This document shows positions 1 to 8,020 of a DNA stretch of 64,000 nucleotides, in pieces (position 1 is the stretch's first letter; each line of letters starts with the position of its first letter). Origin of the DNA: Psychroflexus lacisalsi (lineage in GTDB: Bacteria > Bacteroidota > Bacteroidia > Flavobacteriales > Flavobacteriaceae). Below the pieces are notes generated by a model that was not told the origin of the DNA, made no database searches, and worked only from the letters and a program-made list of their open reading frames with translations. Made by a program: the position numbers and the translations under genes. The stretch covers positions 117,147 to 181,146 of the forward strand of contig NZ_JAIQYZ010000005.1 of assembly GCF_020164495.1 (NCBI RefSeq), written 5' to 3'.

Positions 1-751
1 TATCGTTATAAGCTTTTACTAGAGGTTTAATTTCATAACTTATCTCCTCATAAGATATTTTGGGATTGGATTGATCTAGTCTGGTTTTGGTGATTTTTTT
101 GCTGATGCTCTGCAAAGAACTTGTAATATATTTAGATAAAAAATAAGCTAATACAATTGCAGAAATCAGCATAAATAAATAGACTTGAGACAAAAGCATA
201 AGAAAATCTCTAAGCTCTTTTTGTAAAAATCCATCATCTTCGATGTAAGGTAAATTTAATATCCCAATCGGTTTGAAATAATTATCGAGTATGTAGGTGT
301 AAGAGGACTGGTAATTTTGATTATCTAATTTAAAATTTTCAACGTATTTCTTTTCACTAGAATTCTGAAGCGCCTGTACCTTTTCTGGATTCATTTGAGT
401 TTCCAGAGAATCCATATAAAAGGTCGCAATGGAAGATTTAAGCAAATTTCCCTCAAGATCATAAATATTAATTTCAGTATTATGAATGTCTTGGATCTCG
501 TATATTTTTTCTTTAAAAATGAGAGGTAAACTTTTGGTCTCTACTGGATAAGTTGTGGTCCTGAGGACGTAATTGATATTGGCCCTTATCGCATTCTCCT
601 TTCGGTTAAGTTTTTCTCCATGTAATTCTTTGGCTTCTTCTTTAAATTGAAAAATAGTTACCCCTGCAATCAGTACAGAAGCTCCAACAACCAAAGCAAT
701 CATGGAGATAAAAATTCGAGTTCGTAAGGATCGCCTGTAATTGAACATCAT
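1..751 (-). CDS. Sensor histidine kinase, N-terminal part (runs off window start)
   Basis: Read on the minus strand from ATG at 751, the frame is open to base 1, so the gene continues outside the window. The first ~250 residues show a cytoplasmic start (MMFNYRRSLRTRIF), a membrane helix at about residues 13-33, an extracytoplasmic sensor region of about 150 residues, and a second hydrophobic helix (LMLLSQVYLFMLISAIVLAY). A HAMP-like linker follows. This is the usual topology of a membrane sensor kinase; the catalytic HisKA and ATPase domains would lie beyond the edge, so kinase identity is inferred from the topology and from resemblance to flavobacterial kinases. The start overlaps the stop of the upstream hemJ-like gene as ATGA (748-751), which suggests translational coupling. 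A chemoreceptor-like protein remains possible. Confidence 0.7.
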   Translation of the reverse strand, partial: MMFNYRRSLRTRIFISMIALVVGASVLIAGVTIFQFKEEAKELHGEKLNRKENAIRANINYVLRTTTYPVETKSLPLIFKEKIYEIQDIHNTEINIYDLEGNLLKSSIATFYMDSLETQMNPEKVQALQNSSEKKYVENFKLDNQNYQSSYTYILDNYFKPIGILNLPYIEDDGFLQKELRDFLMLLSQVYLFMLISAIVLAYFLSKYITSSLQSISKKITKTRLDQSNPKISYEEISYEIKPLVKAYND

Positions 752-1293
752 GAGGAAGATTTTCGGTTTCTAAGGCGTTTGTACAATTTAATCCCAAGCA
801 TCAGTACAACACCAAGACCAATTAAACCTATAAGACCCCAAATCCAGTTGATTGCACTTTTTAAAATGACCAAGAACACAATAGCAAATAATATAAGCGT
901 AGCGCCTTCATTCCAAAAACGCATCCCATTGGAAGTCCACCTAATATCGTCCTTTTGAAACTGCTTAAATATGAAATGATTTTTGATGTGGTAAGCGAAT
1001 AGTAAAACAACGAAAGCAAGTTTCACATGCATCCACCCTTGCTCCAACCAACCCGGAACGAGAATCAAAAGCCAAATGGCGAAGATGGTTGCCAGAATTG
1101 CAGATGGCCAGGTGATGATGTACCATAGGCGTTTTGCCATAATTTTGAGCTGTTCACTCAAAATATCGGCATCAGGCTGTGATTTTTGTCTAGCTTCAAT
1201 GTGATAGATGAAAATTCTTGGAATATAGAATAAGCCTGCAAACCAAGTGATTACAAATATGAGATGTAGCGATTTGATGTAGTTATATTCCAC
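748..1293 (-). CDS. hemJ: HemJ-like protoporphyrinogen oxidase (CopD/UPF0093 family membrane protein)
   Basis: A 181-residue membrane protein with four to five hydrophobic helices. It has the family's N-terminal helix with a conserved histidine (YIKSLHLIFVITWFAGLFY) and a later WMHVKLAFV segment carrying a second conserved histidine. HemJ oxidises protoporphyrinogen IX to protoporphyrin IX in the inner membrane, the step before ferrochelatase. The family assignment rests on these motifs and on length. The heme role is supported by context: hemH lies two genes upstream on the same strand, separated by a MATE exporter. The stop overlaps the start of the downstream sensor kinase by 4 nt. Confidence 0.8.
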   Translation of the reverse strand: MEYNYIKSLHLIFVITWFAGLFYIPRIFIYHIEARQKSQPDADILSEQLKIMAKRLWYIITWPSAILATIFAIWLLILVPGWLEQGWMHVKLAFVVLLFAYHIKNHFIFKQFQKDDIRWTSNGMRFWNEGATLILFAIVFLVILKSAINWIWGLIGLIGLGVVLMLGIKLYKRLRNRKSSS

Positions 1294-1445
1294 TTGAAAA
1301 TATTGAATTTATTGGATCTATTGAATCAAATATAAGCATAACAGTAAGATTTATTAATTGAGAAAAAGTTCACGTTAAAAAAGAAAATAGGACAAGGATT
1401 CAAAAACTCGGACTTATACTTAATAAATCAACTCAGAATCTAACT

Positions 1446-2816
1446 CTAAGAAGTTTTCACTTGTGCTTCATCTTCAACAATCAGGGTCGATTTTACTTCT
1501 CGTCTAAGGAACAAGCCGGTTATAATAGTGGATATTAAATCTGCTAATGGGAATGAAATCCAAACCCCAAATTCTCCGTAATAATTTGGCAAAATCAAAA
1601 TCAAAGGAATAAATATAAAACCCTGTCTTGATAAAGTAAGAAGTAACGCAGGTACTGCTTTGCCAATGGCTTGAAAATAAGCACTCCCTATCAATTGAAT
1701 TGAAATGATTGGAATAGCAGCAAACACCCATCGCATAGCACTGGTTGTATCGTTTACAACTTTTTGATCTTGGGTAAAAACAGAAGCTATTTCTCCAGGG
1801 AAGATCATAATAATAGCAAAGACTAAAATGGCCATCACCGAAGCATAAAGAATAGCTTTATTGATACTTTCACGCACACGTGAATATTGATTTGCTCCAT
1901 AGTTGTAACCAGAAATTGGTAAAAATCCTTGAGTTACTCCTAAAACAGGGAATAAGGCGAACATAAGCATACGCCCAACGATGCCGTAAACAGCAACAGA
2001 AGATTCTCCCCCCAATTCAAATAAAATATTATTCAATAGTAAATACGTCACACTTACCACAGCTTGTCTGGAAAGTGTAACAAAACCAAGCGCTCCGATT
2101 TCTTTCAGAATCGTAAAATCAATTCCAAAATCTGAAAATCTAATTTTCAATTCAGAATGTTTTGACAAGAAAAACCAGACGATGTATCCTAAACATAAAA
2201 TGTATGAACCAGTAGATGCCCAGGCAGCGCCATGCATTCCCAAATCCATTATATTAATGAAAATATAATCCATAATAAGATTGCCAACAGAAGGAATAAT
2301 CATGGCCACCATAGCAAATTTGGGTTTACCCTCAGCGCGTATAACGCTATTGCCCATCATAGCCACCCCAAGCACTGGCACTCCGTACAGGACTATCTTA
2401 TAATAAATTTTAGCAGGATCGAAAATATCACCTTTCCCCCCAAACGTAGGAATTAAATCATCCACGAATGAAAGTCCGAAAATGACCATAGTGACAGTCA
2501 CCAGTAAAGTAATAGTAATTTGATTACCGAAAGTTTTGAGCGCTTTCTTGTCATTATTGGCCCCTAAAGCCCGAGAAATAATTGAAGACCCTCCTATTCC
2601 AATAGCCATTCCCAGAGCTGCTATGAAGAAAGAAACAGGAAGCACGACATTGATCGCCGCTATGCCAATAGAACCGATCCAATTGCCTACAAAAATTGTG
2701 TCCACCAAAATATTGATGGACATAACTAAAATTCCAATAGATGCAGGAACGGCTTGTTTAATAAGCAGCGGACCTATAGCCTTGTTTCCTAATTCTTCAG
2801 AGTTAGCTCTAGCCAT
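1446..2816 (-). CDS. MATE family efflux transporter
   Basis: A 456-residue polytopic inner-membrane protein with about twelve hydrophobic segments in two homologous halves. The N-terminus (IGPLLIKQAVPASIGILVMS, then VDTIFVGNWIG) is typical of the MatE domain. MATE proteins exchange cations or drugs against Na+ or H+. Its ATG at 2816 is only 3 nt after the hemH stop at 2820, so the two are probably co-translated, and hemJ follows after 152 nt. The substrate cannot be read from sequence. The heme-gene context makes a porphyrin or another heme-pathway compound a possibility, but that is inference. Confidence 0.9.
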   Translation of the reverse strand: MARANSEELGNKAIGPLLIKQAVPASIGILVMSINILVDTIFVGNWIGSIGIAAINVVLPVSFFIAALGMAIGIGGSSIISRALGANNDKKALKTFGNQITITLLVTVTMVIFGLSFVDDLIPTFGGKGDIFDPAKIYYKIVLYGVPVLGVAMMGNSVIRAEGKPKFAMVAMIIPSVGNLIMDYIFINIMDLGMHGAAWASTGSYILCLGYIVWFFLSKHSELKIRFSDFGIDFTILKEIGALGFVTLSRQAVVSVTYLLLNNILFELGGESSVAVYGIVGRMLMFALFPVLGVTQGFLPISGYNYGANQYSRVRESINKAILYASVMAILVFAIIMIFPGEIASVFTQDQKVVNDTTSAMRWVFAAIPIISIQLIGSAYFQAIGKAVPALLLTLSRQGFIFIPLILILPNYYGEFGVWISFPLADLISTIITGLFLRREVKSTLIVEDEAQVKTS

Positions 2817-2819
2817 TTA

Positions 2820-3854
2820 CTATGCGTTAACCTTTTCATTTTGATGCGCCCATTCATCAATCCAGCGACTCATGGTTTTTATCCAATCTTCTCTATCGTT
2901 GAGACAAGGAATAAACATAAAATCATCACCGCCAGATTCTTCAAAAATCTCTCGAGCTTCCATATTGATTTCTTCCAAAGTTTCTAAACAATCTGAAACA
3001 AAAGCTGGGGATACTACCGCCAACTTTTTAGTGCCTTCTAGACCTAACTTTTCAACGGTTCTGTCTGTGTACGGCTTCAACCAAGGGTCAAATCCTAAAC
3101 GGGATTGAAAGCTCGTACTGTAGGTTCCCTCTTTTAAGCCTAAAGTTTTCGCCACGCCACGGGTGGTTTCAAAACACTGGTGTCTGTAACAAAATTGATG
3201 TGCTTTGGAAGGCGTTTGGCAGCATGACCCATCTACTTTACAATGCGAATTGGTGATATCGCTTTTTCTGATATGACGTTCAGGGACTCCATGATAACTA
3301 AACAACAAATGATCATAATCAAACTCATCTAGCTTTTCTCCAATACTTCTTGATAAAACAGTCACATAGTCCGGATGATTGTAAAAAGGAGGTAGTGTGG
3401 TAAACGACATTTCAGGGAAATGTTCGCGTCTCAGCTCCTCAGCCAATACAAGAATCGTTTCTGTGGTTGCCATAGCAAACTGAGGATACAAAGGGACTAA
3501 CAATACCTCATCTACGCCTTTGTCATGAAGCTCCTGGAGGCCAGATTTAATATTTGGTTGACCGTAGCGCATGGCCAACGAGATAGGAACTGTTGTTTGC
3601 TTATCAATTCCCTTCTGTAAACGCTTTGATAACACAATAAGTGGAGAACCTTCATCCCACCAAATTTTTGAATAAGCTTCTGCAGATTTTTTGGGTCTTG
3701 TATTTAATACAATTCCTTTTACAAGAATTGTTCTGAAAAACTTCGGTAAATCAATAACACGCTCGTCCATCAAAAACTCACCCAAATAGGTTTTTACATC
3801 TTTGGGATCTGTTGATTTAGGCGAACCTAGATTAACTAATAATACTCCTTTCAT
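2820..3854 (-). CDS. hemH: Ferrochelatase
   Basis: A 344-residue enzyme inserting Fe2+ into protoporphyrin IX, the last step of protoheme synthesis. The start GVLLVNLGSP and the segment FSYHGVPERHI with the catalytic-site histidine (about residue 188) are diagnostic. A cysteine-rich insert follows at residues 205-227 (Cys205, 211, 212, 222, 227), a spacing that could bind an internal [2Fe-2S] cluster as in some bacterial ferrochelatases; this is inferred, not shown. The gene leads a tight run hemH-MATE-hemJ. Length is normal for the family and no signal peptide is present. Confidence 0.95.
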   Translation of the reverse strand: MKGVLLVNLGSPKSTDPKDVKTYLGEFLMDERVIDLPKFFRTILVKGIVLNTRPKKSAEAYSKIWWDEGSPLIVLSKRLQKGIDKQTTVPISLAMRYGQPNIKSGLQELHDKGVDEVLLVPLYPQFAMATTETILVLAEELRREHFPEMSFTTLPPFYNHPDYVTVLSRSIGEKLDEFDYDHLLFSYHGVPERHIRKSDITNSHCKVDGSCCQTPSKAHQFCYRHQCFETTRGVAKTLGLKEGTYSTSFQSRLGFDPWLKPYTDRTVEKLGLEGTKKLAVVSPAFVSDCLETLEEINMEAREIFEESGGDDFMFIPCLNDREDWIKTMSRWIDEWAHQNEKVNA

Positions 3855-4059
3855 GTGCTTATTTTTATCATTTTTAAATGCTCACACCTATTAGTCGGGG
3901 GTAAGGGGTAAGTGTCACTCAGTTGATTAAAATTTATTTTTAAGAACCATTTTAATCATGTCGGTTTAATTACATTTTCAACAAGTGTCAAAATTAAAGC
4001 ACTTAATTTTAACAATAGCTAATTTTGATAGAATGTTATAATAAGTGTAAAGGAAAGCG

Positions 4060-4539
4060 TTATTTTATTTCATTCAAAAAAAGAACGACTTCTGAAGTCC
4101 CTTCGTAGACTTTTATCAATTTATTATCCTTGTTATATAAAAAAGCAGTTGGAAATGGACCGACATTAAAAGCATCTGCAAATTTGTAATCTTCATCTCT
4201 TAGGATCTCAACATTAACTAGGTTTTGAAGTTTGGGAGCGTGTTGTTCGAAAAAAGACTGGGTAAGTTGCTCTGTATTTGCTGAAATTGTATAAATCTGA
4301 ACGTCTGCTTTTTTGATCTGATCCGATTTAAGATTCAAGACCTTAAAAGTATCTACACAGTGCCCGCAAGTCGGATTGTAATATATGAAATAATTAAAAC
4401 TGTTTTCTTTGATATTTTCCTTACTAAAGGTTTCACCATTGAGTTCATATAATTCAAAATCTACCAAGCGCTCTGGATGGCTTTGAGCTATATATGACTG
4501 AGTAATAAATAAACTAAAGACTAATAAAATGTTCTTCAT
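4060..4539 (-). CDS. Exported thioredoxin-fold protein (TlpA/AhpC-TSA-like)
   Basis: A 159-residue protein with a cleavable signal peptide (MKNILLVFSLFITQSYIAQS) followed by a compact thioredoxin fold. The active-site motif is CGHC in YYNPTCGHCVDTF, and the conserved cis-proline loop is GPFPTAFLY. It probably acts in the periplasm as a disulfide reductase or in stress defence. The gene is a single transcription unit: 205 nt separate it from hemH and it is divergent from the helicase at 4721. The exact partner is unknown. The C-terminus is short compared with full TlpA proteins, which often carry an N-terminal extra domain. Confidence 0.75.
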   Translation of the reverse strand: MKNILLVFSLFITQSYIAQSHPERLVDFELYELNGETFSKENIKENSFNYFIYYNPTCGHCVDTFKVLNLKSDQIKKADVQIYTISANTEQLTQSFFEQHAPKLQNLVNVEILRDEDYKFADAFNVGPFPTAFLYNKDNKLIKVYEGTSEVVLFLNEIK

Positions 4540-4709
4540 GATGTTATTATGTATTGTTAATAGGAAATAATTATAATTTCAGTTTCAAAATTAGATATAT
4601 TTAGATCAAACAATTTCAATATTTAGACAAACTTAATGTTTCAAAATAGCATCATGGTTAAAAAATAGACAGATAGAAAAGGATTGACAACTTTAAAGGC
4701 AACAATACT

Positions 4710-4717
4710 TATGTTTG
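4710..4717 (+). promoter_or_regulatory. Candidate -7 box (TATGTTTG) directly before the helicase
   Basis: TATGTTTG matches the Bacteroidota -7 consensus TAnnTTTG. A TTGACA-like sequence lies at 4684-4689, about 23 nt upstream, slightly wider than usual. The box ends only 3 nt before the ATG at 4721, so transcription from it would give an almost leaderless mRNA. This is a motif match only. Confidence 0.3.
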
Positions 4718-4720
4718 TAT

Positions 4721-7177
4721 ATGCCAAAATCTCCCGATATATCCTTATTTACCGATTGGTTTGCGTCCAAAGGCTGGACACCATTTGAATTTCAAACTGA
4801 AACCTGGCACGCCTTTGCAAAAGGAAAACACGGTCTATTGAATGCACCGACGGGTAGCGGAAAAACTTATGCGCTTTGGATTCCAATTTTCCTGGAAATT
4901 TTGAAACTCAAGGCTCAAAAAAAAAGAAAAGCTTCCACCCTGAAGGCGGTTTGGATCACCCCATTACGAGCGCTTTCTATTGAAATACAACAAGCTGCAG
5001 AGCAACTTATTGTTGATCTTAATTTGGATCTTAGTGTAGGTATTAGGACTGGAGATACCCCTCAGAAAGAACGGGCAAAGCAAAAGCGCAAAATGCCAGA
5101 CTTGCTTATTACCACTCCGGAAAGCCTACAGTTACTTCTGGCATCCAAAGATTACCCCAAAACATTTAAGGATTGCCAGGCTATTGTCGTCGATGAGTGG
5201 CATGAGTTGTTGGGCACCAAGCGCGGTGTACAAATGGAACTGGCATTATCCCGTTTCAAAACCATCAATCCAAAGTTGAGAGTCTGGGGAATATCAGCCA
5301 CCATTGGCAATCTGGAACAAGCAAGAGATGTATTGCTGGGCGTAGATCCTAAGATGCTCAAAAATTCCATTTTAATCAAAGCGGATCTTGAGAAAAATAT
5401 ACACGTCCAAAGCATAATTCCTGAAACTATGGATAAATTCCCGTGGCGTGGGCACCTGGGTTTACATCTTCTGGAAGAAGTGGTCCCCATCATCAAAGCC
5501 TCAAAAACCACTTTGCTGTTTACCAACACACGGTCACAATGTGAAATCTGGTTTCAGAAGATTTTAGAAAAACATCCTGAATTTGCTGGAGAACTGGCGA
5601 TGCATCACGGGAGCATCAATAAAGAAACCCGACTTTGGGTGGAGAGTGCTATCCGAAATGAAAGCCTCAAAGCAGTGGTGTGTACTTCCAGCTTGGACCT
5701 GGGTGTTGATTTTGCGCCTGTGGAAACTATTATTCAAATTGGCGGACCTAAAGGTGTTGCCCGATTTTTACAACGGGCCGGCAGGAGTGGTCATCAACCT
5801 GGTAAAACCAGTGTCATTTATTTTCTTCCCACCCATGCCATTGAATTGATTGAGGCTTCTGCTCTGCAAAAAGCCGTTAAGTCAAAAACGGTGGAAGATC
5901 GTTTGCCTTATCTCAACAGTTTTGATGTCTTGGTGCAGTATTTAACGACATTGGCGGTATCTGACGGATTTTACCCTAAAAATATTTTTCCTGAAATCCA
6001 ATCTACCTTTTGTTTTCAAACCATTACTGAAGAACAGTGGGACTGGGCCTTAAGTTTTATCACTAAAGGTGGAGAAGCACTGCAAACTTATGATGAATAC
6101 CGCAAAGTGGAAATTGAAGAAGATGGTTTATTTAAAGTCAACCGAAAAGGGATTGCGATGAGGCATCGCTTACAAATTGGAACGATTGTAAGTGATGCGG
6201 TCTTGACGGTGAAATACATGACAGGCGGCTTTATAGGATCTGTTGAAGAATGGTTCATTTCAAAACTGAAGCCTGGAGATGTATTTACTTTTGCTGGCCG
6301 AAATTTGGAATTGATTCGCATCAAGCAGATGCAAGTATTGGTGAGAAAATCCAAATCTAAAACCTCCAAAGTTCCCAGCTGGATGGGAGGGAGATTGACG
6401 TTGACCTCACAAATGAGTGAACTGCTTCGGGAAGAACTCTATAACCAGGATGCTGAAGATAAAAGTCCGGAACTGGTGGCTCTTGAACCGATTTTTGAAC
6501 GGCAAAATCTGGAATCCATCGTCCCCAGACCGCATCAGTTTTTGATAGAAACCTTTAAGACCTGGGATGGCTATCATCATATATTTTATCCATTTGAGGG
6601 ACGTTTTGTCCACGAAGCCATGGGAAGTTTACTAGCCTATCGCATCAGTTTGCTGTCACCGATCTCATTTTCGCTGGCCTTCAACGATTATGGGTTTGAA
6701 TTGCTTTCTGATCAGCCAGTAGATATGCAATCTGTTTTGGATAATGATTTATTTACAGCCGATTATTTGCTGGACGATTTATCCAAAAGTCTTAACGCGA
6801 CGGAAATGGCCAGACGAAAATTTAGAGATATTTCGGTTATTGCTGGTTTGGTCTTTACTGGCTATCCTAACAAGCTGATCAAAAACAAGCATTTACAATC
6901 CAGTTCGCAGCTGATTTTTGATGTATTCAAAGATTTTGATCCTGATAATCCTTTGTACCAACAGGCGTTTACGGAAACGTTTGAACATTCACTGGAACAA
7001 GGGCGATTGCAAAAAGCTTTGGAACGCATTGCCACTCAGGATATCGTCTGGAAAACATGTAAAAAACCAACTCCGTTTTCTTTTCCTATCATCACTGACC
7101 GATTAAGAGAAAAATTGTCTTCTGAAAAACTGAGTGATCGCATTCAAAAGATGATTAAGAAGTTACAGAAGTCGTGA
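4721..7177 (+). CDS. Ligase-associated DEXH-box DNA helicase (Lhr-like)
   Basis: An 818-residue superfamily 2 helicase. Motif I is NAPTGSGKTY, motif II is VDEWHEL (the DEXH box), motif III is SATIG and motif VI is QRAGRSGHQPG. A long Lhr-type C-terminal region follows. I start at ATG 4721 (MPKSPD); an in-frame TTG lies two codons upstream at 4715 but is less likely. In many bacteria this helicase sits with an ATP-dependent DNA ligase, a metallo-beta-lactamase-fold exonuclease and a phosphoesterase in a DNA-repair set. None of these partners is adjacent here, so the gene is an orphan in this window. Its stop codon TGA lies inside the first unit of a 7-bp tandem array. Confidence 0.9.
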   Translation: MPKSPDISLFTDWFASKGWTPFEFQTETWHAFAKGKHGLLNAPTGSGKTYALWIPIFLEILKLKAQKKRKASTLKAVWITPLRALSIEIQQAAEQLIVDLNLDLSVGIRTGDTPQKERAKQKRKMPDLLITTPESLQLLLASKDYPKTFKDCQAIVVDEWHELLGTKRGVQMELALSRFKTINPKLRVWGISATIGNLEQARDVLLGVDPKMLKNSILIKADLEKNIHVQSIIPETMDKFPWRGHLGLHLLEEVVPIIKASKTTLLFTNTRSQCEIWFQKILEKHPEFAGELAMHHGSINKETRLWVESAIRNESLKAVVCTSSLDLGVDFAPVETIIQIGGPKGVARFLQRAGRSGHQPGKTSVIYFLPTHAIELIEASALQKAVKSKTVEDRLPYLNSFDVLVQYLTTLAVSDGFYPKNIFPEIQSTFCFQTITEEQWDWALSFITKGGEALQTYDEYRKVEIEEDGLFKVNRKGIAMRHRLQIGTIVSDAVLTVKYMTGGFIGSVEEWFISKLKPGDVFTFAGRNLELIRIKQMQVLVRKSKSKTSKVPSWMGGRLTLTSQMSELLREELYNQDAEDKSPELVALEPIFERQNLESIVPRPHQFLIETFKTWDGYHHIFYPFEGRFVHEAMGSLLAYRISLLSPISFSLAFNDYGFELLSDQPVDMQSVLDNDLFTADYLLDDLSKSLNATEMARRKFRDISVIAGLVFTGYPNKLIKNKHLQSSSQLIFDVFKDFDPDNPLYQQAFTETFEHSLEQGRLQKALERIATQDIVWKTCKKPTPFSFPIITDRLREKLSSEKLSDRIQKMIKKLQKS

Positions 7178-7258
7178 GTCGTGAGTCGTGAGTCGTGAGT
7201 CGTGAGTCGTGAGTCGTGAGTCGTGAGTCGTGAGTCGTGAGTCGTGAGTCGTGAGTCG
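7171..7258. repeat. Heptanucleotide tandem array (GTCGTGA x ~12.5)
   Basis: Twelve perfect copies of GTCGTGA plus a partial unit (GTCG) run without interruption. The helicase stop (7175-7177) is the TGA of the first unit, so the rest of the array lies in the 3' untranslated region. Perfect copies suggest recent slippage and likely length variation between strains. Confidence 0.97.
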
Positions 7259-7429
7259 AAAATTGAAATAACAAATTTGAGATTACAAGTTTTAGATGTG
7301 AAATTTAAAATATTTTCCACGCCGACTTCAGTTGAAACTTTACACTTTAGGCGCTGGATGAAGTGAACAGCAACATCTAAGTTGGATATCGTAAAGCATC
7401 TAAACTAGCAGAGGCAAATTCAGAAAGAA

Positions 7430-8020
7430 CTAAATAATTTCCACTCCCTTCGCTTTCAATTCTTCTTGTTGTTGTTTGAATTTATCCTGATCCAAAGCTT
7501 TGGTCGCCTGTTCTATTAACCTGACTTTGAAGCCTTCCTTCAGCGCATCTTTGATGGTGAAATACACGCAAATATCTCCGGCAAGTCCGCAAACATCTAA
7601 GGTTTCACAACCTTTTTCTTTAAGATAGCCAGACAGACCAGTTGATTTTTTGTGATGATTATCGTAAAAAGCACTGTAGCTATCGATTTTGGAATCGGTT
7701 CCTTTTCTGAAAATAGCCTCGATGCAATTGGTTCTCATGTTGGGATGGAACTCAGCGCCTTTTGTACTCTGGACACAGTGCTCTGGCCATAGCGTCTGGT
7801 CATAACCATCGATTTCCTTCTTTTCGAAAGGTTTTCGACCCTCATGATTGGAAGCAAAACTCATGTGATGTTCTGGATGCCAGTCCTGAGTTGCCAAGAC
7901 GAGGTCATACTGAGGTTGAATGAGATTGATGTGAGACACAATCTGGTCGCCGTGTTCTACCGCCAATCCTCCACCGGGCATAAAATCGAGTTGCGCGTCT
8001 ACGATGAGTAAGATTTTCAT
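7430..8020 (-). CDS. pncA: Nicotinamidase
   Basis: A 196-residue cysteine hydrolase that deamidates nicotinamide to nicotinate in NAD salvage. The catalytic triad is visible as Asp8 (IVDAQLDF), Lys106 (FRKGTDSK) and Cys151 (GLAGDIC). Metal ligands are Asp46 and His48 (TQDWHPEHH) and His81 (PEHC). The length fits the family. The start overlaps the pncB stop by 4 nt (ATGA, 8017-8020), so the enzyme and the one using its product are translationally coupled. Confidence 0.95.
   Translation of the reverse strand: MKILLIVDAQLDFMPGGGLAVEHGDQIVSHINLIQPQYDLVLATQDWHPEHHMSFASNHEGRKPFEKKEIDGYDQTLWPEHCVQSTKGAEFHPNMRTNCIEAIFRKGTDSKIDSYSAFYDNHHKKSTGLSGYLKEKGCETLDVCGLAGDICVYFTIKDALKEGFKVRLIEQATKALDQDKFKQQQEELKAKGVEII

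Noticed and set aside
7171..7258. Possible CRISPR array
   Set aside because: Units are 7 bp and contiguous without spacers; a simple tandem repeat.
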